From JAZDFH01 sp043808035 (GTDB taxonomy: Bacteria; Patescibacteriota; Minisyncoccia; UBA6257; Colwellbacteraceae), in assembly GCA_043808035.1 (NCBI GenBank), contig JAZDFH010000050.1, positions 1 through 29,881 on the forward strand: 29,881 nt of DNA. The letters run 5' to 3'. Made by a program: the position numbers and the translations under genes. Positions 22,797 through 29,881 of the stretch are shown piece by piece; within the stretch, counting starts at the first letter, position 1; each line of letters starts with the position of its first letter. The notes below the pieces were generated by a model that worked only from the letters and a program-made list of their open reading frames with translations, was not told the DNA's origin and did no database searches.

Positions 22797-23213
22797 TTAC
22801 TCCATATCGAGCATTCTTTTAATCTCTTCCACCAACTGTTTCGGTGTTGCTTCAAGTTTAAGAAGATATCGAGCATTCTTCATTCCTTCAATTTCTTTAC
22901 GAAACTCATCGCTGGAAAAATTGGTGAACATAATAACTGGGACTGCATCAAACTCTGAATGTTTCCGAACTTCCCGAAGTATATCCATCCCTGAAATTTT
23001 ATCAGGTAGAAGGATATCGAATACCATAACATTCGGCAATCCACCCTTTTCAGTACGATATGATTCGACTCGCTTTAAAGCATCTGTGCCATTATCAGTC
23101 GCATCTACTGAAAAGCCATTTTTCTCGAAAGTTGATTTATATAATGTAACAATATCAGGTTCATCTTCTACAAAAAGAAGGACTTTTGGTTGCTCGTTAA
23201 TTGCTTCTGTCAT
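22797..23213 (-). CDS. Stand-alone response regulator receiver protein
   Basis: 138 residues made of one receiver domain (CheY-like fold): acidic pocket VEDEPD (15-20), phospho-acceptor D66 in VMVFDILLPD, and the switch region VIMFTNFSS. The usual K-P loop reads YLLKLEATP, so the conserved lysine is present but the proline position is changed. There is no DNA-binding or enzymatic output domain. It is the last gene after three histidine kinases on the same strand, so it is the likely phosphotransfer partner of at least one. An upstream TATACT suggests its own promoter. Confidence 0.93.
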   Translation of the reverse strand: MTEAINEQPKVLLFVEDEPDIVTLYKSTFEKNGFSVDATDNGTDALKRVESYRTEKGGLPNVMVFDILLPDKISGMDILREVRKHSEFDAVPVIMFTNFSSDEFRKEIEGMKNARYLLKLEATPKQLVEEIKRMLDME

Positions 23214-23244
23214 AACTTTGAATTGATTTATATTTTATATAATA

Positions 23245-23250
23245 AGTATA
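23245..23250 (-). promoter_or_regulatory. Possible -10 element (TGGTATACT) of the receiver gene
   Basis: TATACT at 23250-23245 with an upstream TGG (extended -10), about 32 bases before the receiver ATG. The -35 is weak. Confidence 0.35.
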
Positions 23251-23274
23251 CCATTAAAAGAAAAAATGTGCATG

Positions 23275-24948
23275 TTAGTTCTCCACAATATCTTTCTGTA
23301 CGGTTTCCGTCGTCGGTAAACGAACAAAAAAAGCACTCCCTTTCCCCTCACCTTCAGACTCTGCCCACACCTCTCCATGATGTGCGGTAACAACATCTTT
23401 TGCTATATACAATCCAATGCCCGTTCCTTTAATAGCCTTAACAACCGCTGAACCACGCCGAAATTCTATAAAAAGCCCAGACAATGTCTCAGACGAAATT
23501 CCCAGCCCGCTATCATGAACGGAAAACAATATCGACTTTTCCGATTCCCTGCGAAGAGCAACCTTAACCCATCCCTCCTTTGTGTATTTCAACGCATTTT
23601 CGATCAAATTTTGAAAAACCTGCCGTATTTTTTGTACATCAACAGTAGCTAAAATTACGTCATCAGGAAGATCAACAGTAAGCGACAATTTTCTGTTTTC
23701 AGCCATCAACATAAGGTCTTCTGTTGTTTCTTTAACAATAGATACTATATTCGTCGGTTCCATATGGTAGGCCATCTTCCCTTCTTCAATCTTTCGTAAA
23801 TCAAGAAGATTATTTACTAAACTGATAGTCCTATCTGTCGCAATACGAATTTTCCCCGACATATCTTTAATCTCCACGTCGGATAGTGTATCAATTTCAT
23901 CCTGCAATATAGAAACATATCCTTTAATAATAGTCATCGGAGTCTTTACTTGATGTGACGCAAACGAAAGAAATTGCGATTTTATCGCATCCAATTCTTC
24001 AAGCCGTTCATTTGCTGAAGTTAACTGATCTGTCAATGTCTCCAATGTATGTCGATGTTCAACCTCCTTTTTAACACTGTTCACCAACAAACTCCCAAAA
24101 AATGCTACAAAAATGAAGAGTCCGCTGTTAATAGCAAATTCTCTCCAATCCCCCACAGATGAAACCGTCTGCGCGAGCAAAAATATTAAAATTACAAAAG
24201 TGAAAAATTCAGCAGCTGCAGTTTTGAGACTAAAAAATTTGTGCCGCAAGATCGCATATCCCGTAAAACCAACAAAAATAAACAATGAAAAACGAGCAAA
24301 CCAAAAATAATCAGCAAGGGCAGGAATAAGAGGCATCAAAAACCATATTGATAAACCAAGCCCTCCACTCACTCCTAATCCAATTAAAATAAAGAAAAAT
24401 TGGCTTTTCCTCTCCTTATCCGTCTCTTGCAAGTAGCGATGGACCAGTTTCCCAATACCAATAAAAAAACATATAAACAAAAAAGGAGTAAAAAAGTAGT
24501 AATATAAATGTCCCCATGTTACGATCGGTTCAAATGAACGCATTCCGCCACCTTCTGAACATATCTCGTTTATCACGACAGCGCCGGGTATAAAAACAGA
24601 TACCACTACTCCGACATAGAGTAATGTAATAACAGCTAAAAATTTTTTCTTTAAAACAAGTTCCCCTTGAGGGAAAGAAAACGCGAATAGAAAAATAGAG
24701 AAAAAAGCTGTCGCAATAACCGCCACAGGCAATTTTGTAAGATAAAACGCTGTTGTATGATACTGAAACGTTGTATGTAAATAAAATCGTAGGATACTCA
24801 ACCCTTCCCACAATCCCGCAGAAACAGCGATCACGGCAAAAGAAACGTTTGCGAAATTTTTCCGCGCAGCAAAATAAGCGGCAATCCCTATAATCATACT
24901 TCCAAACGAAAGAACCGAAAGAAAAAAAACGACAAGATTTGTATTCAT
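23275..24948 (-). CDS. Membrane histidine kinase 1 (HisKA_7TM-like sensor)
   Basis: 557 residues. The N-terminal ~290 residues form eight or so membrane helices resembling the 7TM/MASE-type sensor regions of histidine kinases. Then come a short coiled linker (LTDQLTSANERLEELD), the dimerisation/phosphoacceptor box FASHQVKTPMTIIKGY with H332, the N box QNLIENALKYT, G1 HDSGLGIS and G2 GTGIGLYIAK. All motifs for autophosphorylation are intact. It is one of three clearly related kinases in tandem and is nearest the single receiver gene (61-base gap). The signal sensed is unknown. Confidence 0.92.
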   Translation of the reverse strand: MNTNLVVFFLSVLSFGSMIIGIAAYFAARKNFANVSFAVIAVSAGLWEGLSILRFYLHTTFQYHTTAFYLTKLPVAVIATAFFSIFLFAFSFPQGELVLKKKFLAVITLLYVGVVVSVFIPGAVVINEICSEGGGMRSFEPIVTWGHLYYYFFTPFLFICFFIGIGKLVHRYLQETDKERKSQFFFILIGLGVSGGLGLSIWFLMPLIPALADYFWFARFSLFIFVGFTGYAILRHKFFSLKTAAAEFFTFVILIFLLAQTVSSVGDWREFAINSGLFIFVAFFGSLLVNSVKKEVEHRHTLETLTDQLTSANERLEELDAIKSQFLSFASHQVKTPMTIIKGYVSILQDEIDTLSDVEIKDMSGKIRIATDRTISLVNNLLDLRKIEEGKMAYHMEPTNIVSIVKETTEDLMLMAENRKLSLTVDLPDDVILATVDVQKIRQVFQNLIENALKYTKEGWVKVALRRESEKSILFSVHDSGLGISSETLSGLFIEFRRGSAVVKAIKGTGIGLYIAKDVVTAHHGEVWAESEGEGKGSAFFVRLPTTETVQKDIVEN

Positions 24949-24992
24949 AATTCTCTATACATCGCTTTGTATTCAAAAATACTTATTATTAC

Positions 24993-24998
24993 AGTATA
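24993..24998 (-). promoter_or_regulatory. Possible -10 element (TATACT) of histidine kinase 1
   Basis: GTTATACT about 45 bases before the kinase ATG, followed by AAGTATTTTTGAATAC. A similar TATACT...AAGTATTTT arrangement precedes kinase 2. The -35 is not clear. Confidence 0.35.
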
Positions 24999-25003
24999 AC
25001 ACA

Positions 25004-26695
25004 TTATTTTTTTAAAATCATATCTATTTCAACATTATCAATTTCTGCAAATCTTTTTTCCACGTGTGGTATCCGTATATAAAAACTACTTCCCATCCCA
25101 AGCCCTTCAGATTCCGCCCAAATTTCTCCATGATGATCAAGAACAATCTGTTTCGCTATATAAAGACCGAGACCTGTTCCTTGGATCACCGACACACCTT
25201 TCCCCCTCGAAAATTCACTGAACAATAGTGGAATCACGTCTTTCTCAATACCACGCCCCGAGTCGGAAACATGCACCAAGACATCATCCTTTTCTCTATA
25301 AACTTTCACTTTTACCCATCCCTTCTCCGTATACTTTACCGCATTTTCAACAAGATTTTGTATCACTTCTCGAAACTTTTCTTTGTCAGCATGAATTAAA
25401 ATATGTTCATTTTCCGATTCCATAAAAAGACGCAATCCTTTCTCCTTCGCAATAAGTTGTAACTCTTCTACGGCACTCTTTACCATTGAAACAATATTAA
25501 CAGCAGAGAAACGATATTCCATTCTTCCTTCCTGCATTTTTTTTACATCAAGCAAACTATCAACCAAATGTATTGTTCTGTCAGTTGCGATCCTCATACG
25601 ATTTATCATCTCTATCACCTTTTCTCGTGACAATTCGTGAAGATGAACATAAATCAACGACGAGTACCCCTTGATGGCAGTCATTGGTGTCTTCACTTGA
25701 TGTGTCGCAAAAGACAAAAAACGCGTTTTTGTCACATCAAGTTCCTCAAGTTGCTTATTCATACTTTCAAGTTGTGCGCTTACTTCTTCCAATTCTTCCA
25801 TACGACTTCCCTCTCTCCGTATATTCTTAATAACCAACATTCCAAAGACAACCACTGCACAAAATATAATCGAATTTGTAAACAGCTTATCCATTGATGT
25901 CACAAGTATCAGTCGAGCAAGAAGAAAAACCCATATCATAGCCATCAAAAATTCTGTCCCCACTATTTTTACTTTAAAAAGTTGATGCCTCAAAACAGCA
26001 TACGCAGCTGCAATAACAAAGAAAAAAACAGCAAAATGACCAATCCAAAAGAACTCACCAAACGAAGAAAAAAGTGGCGTAACAAACCATGCGGCAATCC
26101 CAATCCCGCCGCTCACACCAACGCCGGCGAGCATATCCCTTACCTGAATCTTCTCTAAAGCATCAACCGCTGTTTTATATGCTTTCACCAAACGAGCAAT
26201 AGAAATCAAAAAACAAACAATAATAAAAGGAGCATAATAATATTGATATAACGACCCTAATTCAAAGCGCGGCTGAAATCGATATACTCCATTCTGGATA
26301 ATAAATTGTTCAGAAATATATATCGCTCCCGGTACAAAAAGAAGGATCATCAATCCAACATACGCAACAGTGATGACCATAAAAAAAGTCTTCGGCATCA
26401 CAAGCTTGCTTGAAGTAAAACTATACGTAAACAATAAGAAAAAATAGAAGATAGAAACAACAAATAATGATGAAAACTTCGTGAAAATACTCACCGGTTC
26501 CATCACAATTCCTCCATTCGATGCGAGATAAAACCGAAGTACCGTAAAGCCGATCCACAACCCCGCCGAACATGCGGTTAACGCAAAAAAAACACTAGAA
26601 ATTTTACGTTCACCATTTAATAAGGCAGCAATCCCTATAAGGATGCTCCCTGAAGCAATAGATGCGAAAATAAATGGAAGTAAATCAAAATGCAT
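25004..26695 (-). CDS. Membrane histidine kinase 2 (paralogue)
   Basis: 563 residues with the same plan as kinase 1: multi-pass N-terminal sensor region up to about residue 290, linker LEEVSAQLESMNKQLEELD, H box FATHQVKTPMTAIKGY with H332 (same number as in kinase 1), N box QNLVENAVKYTEKGWVKV, G1 SDSGRGIE and G2 GTGLGLYIAKQIV. Colinear segments such as RFYL, VPGA(V/I)-I and GVSGG-G mark it as a duplicate of kinase 1. The C-terminus ends in an extra basic/acidic tail. No receiver gene of its own is adjacent. Confidence 0.92.
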   Translation of the reverse strand: MHFDLLPFIFASIASGSILIGIAALLNGERKISSVFFALTACSAGLWIGFTVLRFYLASNGGIVMEPVSIFTKFSSLFVVSIFYFFLLFTYSFTSSKLVMPKTFFMVITVAYVGLMILLFVPGAIYISEQFIIQNGVYRFQPRFELGSLYQYYYAPFIIVCFLISIARLVKAYKTAVDALEKIQVRDMLAGVGVSGGIGIAAWFVTPLFSSFGEFFWIGHFAVFFFVIAAAYAVLRHQLFKVKIVGTEFLMAMIWVFLLARLILVTSMDKLFTNSIIFCAVVVFGMLVIKNIRREGSRMEELEEVSAQLESMNKQLEELDVTKTRFLSFATHQVKTPMTAIKGYSSLIYVHLHELSREKVIEMINRMRIATDRTIHLVDSLLDVKKMQEGRMEYRFSAVNIVSMVKSAVEELQLIAKEKGLRLFMESENEHILIHADKEKFREVIQNLVENAVKYTEKGWVKVKVYREKDDVLVHVSDSGRGIEKDVIPLLFSEFSRGKGVSVIQGTGLGLYIAKQIVLDHHGEIWAESEGLGMGSSFYIRIPHVEKRFAEIDNVEIDMILKK

Positions 26696-26741
26696 GTTGT
26701 ATGTTTAGATGTCAAACTAAAACAATATAAAATACTTTTAT

Positions 26742-26747
26742 AGTATA
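26742..26747 (-). promoter_or_regulatory. Possible -10 element (TATACT) of histidine kinase 2
   Basis: GGTATACT in the 113-base gap upstream of kinase 2, about 48 bases before its ATG, followed by ATAAAAGTATTTTATATTG. It resembles the elements before kinase 1 and the receiver gene. Confidence 0.35.
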
Positions 26748-26808
26748 CCCTATTACCATAAACTCTTCTAATGCGGTTCTATAAACAGACCACGATGAAA
26801 TGTAATTT

Positions 26809-28404
26809 CTACTCATGCACAAGCGGCAGTTGAACAAAAAACGCACTTCCTTTCTGATCGCCCGCACTCTCTGCCCAAATTTTTCCTCCATGATCAACAA
26901 CGATCTGTTTCGCAATAAATAAACCCAAACCACTCCCCTGAATAGCCGTTTCAACCGCAGACCCACGTTCATATTCCTTAAAAAGCTGCGGGAGTACATT
27001 CACAGAAATACCGCGTCCGGAATCTTTCACCGAGAAAACAATATCCATATCCCCACCTTGTTTAACACTAAGGCGAACCCATCCTTTATCGGTATATTTA
27101 ATAGCGTTCTCCACCAAATTTTGAAGCACTTCACGCATTTTTTGTATATCAATCTGCGCTTCCCCTTCAAACGCAGGTGCTTCAAAAACAAAATATAACC
27201 CTTTCTCCTGTGCTATGGACCGCAACTCCTCAACAACATCTCGGACGACTTGAGCAAAAGACACTGCTTCAAAATTATATTGCATCCTCCCTTCTTCGAT
27301 TTTCCGCAAATCAAGGAGATTATTCACTAGGCTGATAGTACGATCTGTCGCCAACTTAATCTTCCCCGCCATTTGTTTCACCTTCGTTTTTGGAAGCCGA
27401 TCAACATTATAATAAATAAGACATGCATACCCCTTAATGGCAGTCATTGGTGTCTTTACCTGATGTGACGCAAATGATAAAAAACGAGATTTCATTTGAT
27501 CCAACTCTTGCAGCCTTTCATTTGCCTTACCTAACTTTTTATTCAAAACCTCAAACTTTTCCCGTTGCTCAATTTCATGAATAACTCCCCGAATCAAAAA
27601 AATACCAAAAATAATAACAAAGATTAGCAAGCTACCGTTAATAATAACGCCCTCAATATTCTTCGCTAATAATGTTTGAATAAACAAAACAAACCAGATA
27701 ATAAACGTCAGCATTTCAGCGGCGATAACCTTAATATTAAAAAGATGATGTTTAAAAATAGTATACGCAATCGCCCCTGTCCAGATCAAAGATGCCGGCG
27801 AGTCGAGGAACGCATAACCTCTCAGTTTTAAAACTGGAGCTATAACGCCTGCCATCGTTGCAATAAATCCATAACCGATAACACCTATTAAAACATACCT
27901 TAACTGCATTTTTTTAACAGTAATATGTTTTTCATACCGATAGGCTCGTACCAAAATAAAAACCATAGTTATAAACAATACAACTTCAACTAAAAGATAA
28001 ATATAAAAAAATATTCCTGCCTCTGTTTTATAAGACAACTCTGAAATTTTTTCAAAGTTGTCCATGAAGCCTTGAGGCATAAAGGCGAGACAGGCAACCA
28101 AAATACCAATCAATTCTAATAAAAAGACATATATTTTTTTGACTTCGTCAAAAACAAAATATAGTGTCCAAATTAATCCATTTGTTACTACAAGCATCCC
28201 TAACGCATATGTAGCATCAAAGAAAAGAGCACTATCAAAAACTCTTAAAAATAAATTTGCGAAACATAACAATGCCGAGAATAGGGCAGTAATGGCAAAC
28301 CAAGAGCTATGAAGAGTCCTTTTGCCTTGTAAAAAAACAATAAGGAATAAACTTAAATTCAGAACACCAGCTGCCGCAATAATAATAAGAGTTAGTCCAC
28401 GCAT
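26809..28404 (-). CDS. Membrane histidine kinase 3 (diverged paralogue)
   Basis: 531 residues. A multi-pass N-terminus (to about 272) that is less similar to kinases 1 and 2. The cytoplasmic half is close to them: linker LNKKLGKANERLQELDQMKSRF, H box FASHQVKTPMTAIKGY with H314, N box QNLVENAIKYTDKGWVRL, G1 KDSGRGIS and G2 GSGLGLFIAKQIV. Linker sequence and the LINLLDLRKIEEG-type helix are nearly those of kinase 1, so the output half is shared while the sensor half differs. It follows the alpha-oxoamine synthase by 12 bases, so the two are probably one transcript. Confidence 0.92.
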   Translation of the reverse strand: MRGLTLIIIAAAGVLNLSLFLIVFLQGKRTLHSSWFAITALFSALLCFANLFLRVFDSALFFDATYALGMLVVTNGLIWTLYFVFDEVKKIYVFLLELIGILVACLAFMPQGFMDNFEKISELSYKTEAGIFFYIYLLVEVVLFITMVFILVRAYRYEKHITVKKMQLRYVLIGVIGYGFIATMAGVIAPVLKLRGYAFLDSPASLIWTGAIAYTIFKHHLFNIKVIAAEMLTFIIWFVLFIQTLLAKNIEGVIINGSLLIFVIIFGIFLIRGVIHEIEQREKFEVLNKKLGKANERLQELDQMKSRFLSFASHQVKTPMTAIKGYACLIYYNVDRLPKTKVKQMAGKIKLATDRTISLVNNLLDLRKIEEGRMQYNFEAVSFAQVVRDVVEELRSIAQEKGLYFVFEAPAFEGEAQIDIQKMREVLQNLVENAIKYTDKGWVRLSVKQGGDMDIVFSVKDSGRGISVNVLPQLFKEYERGSAVETAIQGSGLGLFIAKQIVVDHGGKIWAESAGDQKGSAFFVQLPLVHE

Positions 28405-28416
28405 ATCTCTTTTATT

Positions 28417-29646
28417 TTATAATTTTAATTCTTTTTTTGTATCCAATAACGCATTAAGTAAAGTATCAATCTGTTCTTTCGTATATGAGGAAGTCATAAC
28501 AAACCTAATCCTACTATTGCCGTGTTCCACTGCAGGATAACGAACGTTTGGAGCGATAATCCCTTTTTTGAATAAAATCTTTGTAGCTTGCATTGCCGCT
28601 TGATCCGTACCAAAAATAACTGGAACTATTAAAGTATTACTACCAACCGTATTATATCCCATACCTTTTACTGCATTTCTGAAATATTCTGCATTATGCC
28701 ACGCCGTTTCCCTTCTATCGTCCGCAACAGCAACCAATTCAACAGAGCGCTTAAGACCAGCTGCGATAACAGGTGGTAAAGGGGCGGAAAGCAAATATGT
28801 CCTCGCAGTGATTCTTAGATAATCAATTAACCATCTTTTACCAACAACAAAGCCTCCCACACCACCAAAAGCTTTTGTAAAAGTACCCATCCGTACGATT
28901 TCGTCATTTTGATCAATATTGAAATGTTCAAAGCTGCCTCTCCCTGTCTCACCTAAGACGCCTATGCCATGAGCATCATCAACAATCAATGAAGCTTCAA
29001 ACTGTTTTGCCAATTCAACAATGTGATCAAGTGGGGCAATATCTCCATCCATACTAAATACACCATCTGTAATAATAATTTTACGTCTTCCTGTAGCTTT
29101 CTTAAGAGCCACCTCAAGGTCGGACATATCACAATGTTTATATATAAACTTTTCAACTTTAGCCAACCTAACACCATCAACAATGCTCCCATGATTTTTC
29201 CTATCACTAAAAATAGAAGTTTCTATACCATTCAAAATCTTATCTTGAGCAAACGTCATCACTGAACTCTTTAAATCAACTTCAATAAGATTGGATAATG
29301 CGGGAATTAAACCAATATTCGCCATATAACCAGCATTAAAACAAATCGCTGCCTCTTGTTTAAAATAATCCGCAACAGTGCATTCAAGTTCGTTATGAAT
29401 ATCTATATTACCTGTAAGTAAACGAGGACCACCTGACCCCAAACCGTATCGTTCAACAGCGGCTTGCATCGCCTTTTTTACTTCTGGATGAGATGACATA
29501 CCAAGATAATTATTGGAACTAAACACTAAATATTTAGTGCCATCAATTATCATCTCCGGCTCAGTCGCCGGACCATCCACAATAGGGACATCTGGATATA
29601 ATCCTGAATCTTTTATTGAATTAATTATTTCTTCTATTTCATGCAT
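28417..29646 (-). CDS. Alpha-oxoamine synthase (2-amino-3-ketobutyrate CoA ligase / AONS-like)
   Basis: A PLP enzyme of 409 residues that condenses an amino acid with an acyl-CoA, with decarboxylation or in the cleavage direction. Family motifs: FSSNNYLGMSSHPEV (42-56), YGLGSGGPRLLTGN (67-80), the PLP-ring and phosphate residues in IVDDAHGIGVLGETGRG (D223, H226), the Schiff-base lysine K258 in GTFTKAFGGVGG, and C-terminal RIRFVMTSSYTKEQID. Candidates are Kbl, BioF, HemA or serine palmitoyltransferase; sequence reading alone does not separate them, and no pathway partner is near. It has its own promoter and is followed by histidine kinase 3. Confidence 0.88.
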   Translation of the reverse strand: MHEIEEIINSIKDSGLYPDVPIVDGPATEPEMIIDGTKYLVFSSNNYLGMSSHPEVKKAMQAAVERYGLGSGGPRLLTGNIDIHNELECTVADYFKQEAAICFNAGYMANIGLIPALSNLIEVDLKSSVMTFAQDKILNGIETSIFSDRKNHGSIVDGVRLAKVEKFIYKHCDMSDLEVALKKATGRRKIIITDGVFSMDGDIAPLDHIVELAKQFEASLIVDDAHGIGVLGETGRGSFEHFNIDQNDEIVRMGTFTKAFGGVGGFVVGKRWLIDYLRITARTYLLSAPLPPVIAAGLKRSVELVAVADDRRETAWHNAEYFRNAVKGMGYNTVGSNTLIVPVIFGTDQAAMQATKILFKKGIIAPNVRYPAVEHGNSRIRFVMTSSYTKEQIDTLLNALLDTKKELKL

Positions 29647-29666
29647 CCTATTTTATAATACCATTC

Positions 29667-29696
29667 TATAAACAAAACAAAAAGTGAATTTGTCAA
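29667..29696 (-). promoter_or_regulatory. Sigma70-type promoter of the oxoamine synthase-kinase unit
   Basis: -35 TTGACA (29696-29691), an 18-base spacer and -10 TTTATA (29672-29667) on the minus strand, about 20 bases before the ATG at 29646. A TATTATAAA nearer the start is an alternative -10. Confidence 0.55.
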
Positions 29697-29744
29697 ACGA
29701 CAACGAATTCTCCGCAAGTAATGTTAAAATATTTTTTCAACTTA

Positions 29745-29881
29745 GAGCCTATCCCAATAGTCCACACTGTGCCGCGATGATATATGAACACACGAGGCAT
29801 ATCTGCGCCTGATAATTCTTTGCCTTTTTACACCACCGAATAAGTATTCCTCTGAACCGATTCATCCACGAGTGCGTACGT
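29745..29881 (-). mobile_element. IS5-family-like insertion sequence, one end only
   Basis: The window edge cuts an insertion sequence. Its outer end reads GAGCCTATCCCAATAG (29745-29760), a typical IS5-type terminal inverted repeat, next to TTA (29742-29744), a plausible short target duplication. The transposase stop lies inside the repeat. The remaining part and the other inverted repeat are outside the window. Confidence 0.65.
29749..29880 (-). CDS. IS5-like transposase, C-terminal fragment (5' part outside window)
   Basis: 43 codons from the window edge to TAG at 29751-29749. The fragment begins RTHSWMNRFRGILIRW and ends in a hydrophobic helix (LVCSYIIAA) and CGLLG. In IS5-family DDE transposases a (V)ER-T-x-x-W-x-N-R-F-R segment carries the last catalytic glutamate; that glutamate would lie just beyond the window edge. 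The reading frame is open to the edge with no frameshift in the visible part. Confidence 0.7.
   Translation of the reverse strand, partial: RTHSWMNRFRGILIRWCKKAKNYQAQICLVCSYIIAAQCGLLG

Noticed and set aside
1..29881. CRISPR array
   Set aside because: No regularly spaced direct repeats of suitable length were seen, and no cas genes are present.

Overview
The window reads as an AT-rich genome segment from a streamlined bacterium, most likely a member of the Patescibacteria / Candidate Phyla Radiation. This is inference from gene content: a very short EF-Ts (148 aa), a mini SMC without a visible hinge, a MurF lacking its first domain, very compact gene spacing and several translation genes. TGA is used as a genuine stop: rsmH ends in an ATGA overlap with the next gene, and murF also ends in TGA. 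The code is therefore standard (11), not the TGA=Gly code of Gracilibacteria and Absconditabacteria.

Layout. (1) Positions 1-4140 are on the plus strand and look like the right end of an integrated element: a P-loop ATPase cut by the window edge, two Cys-rich hypothetical proteins, a small ORF built partly on an unusual A-B-C-A'-B'-C' complementary repeat, and a large serine recombinase whose last codons run antisense through the 3' part of a tRNA-Glu gene. From there on every gene is on the minus strand. (2) 4247-8787 is a partial division and cell-wall cluster transcribed mraZ-rsmH-ftsL-ftsI-murF, with a promoter and GTGG repeats (putative MraZ boxes that also match DnaA boxes) in front of mraZ. 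(3) 8998-11642 holds homoserine kinase with a leader and terminator in front of it, an ATP-grasp-like gene whose conserved C-terminal motif lies beyond an in-frame TGA, and a tRNA-Val next to a GIY-YIG nuclease gene and a duplicated tRNA-Val 5' half. (4) 11735-16464 is translation machinery: rplL-rplJ with an L10 leader, rpmG, tRNA-Thr x2, tRNA-Tyr, a small membrane protein, tsf, rpsB, trmD, khpA, rpsP. (5) 16596-22767 holds argS, smc, rnc, nusB, rpmF, rnhB. (6) 22797-29646 is a signalling block: an alpha-oxoamine synthase, three related multi-TM histidine kinases in tandem and one stand-alone receiver protein. (7) The right edge enters an IS5-like insertion sequence (transposase C-terminus plus probable terminal inverted repeat).

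How it fits together. The central 25 kb is ordinary core genome in compact operons with intrinsic terminators. The two tRNA-associated insertions (recombinase at tRNA-Glu, GIY-YIG at the tRNA-Val anticodon loop) and the IS are the mobile parts. The most interesting observations are the GIY-YIG/tRNA-Val arrangement, the interleaved complementary repeat upstream of the recombinase, the ATP-grasp gene interrupted by TGA, and the tandem kinase array with one receiver.
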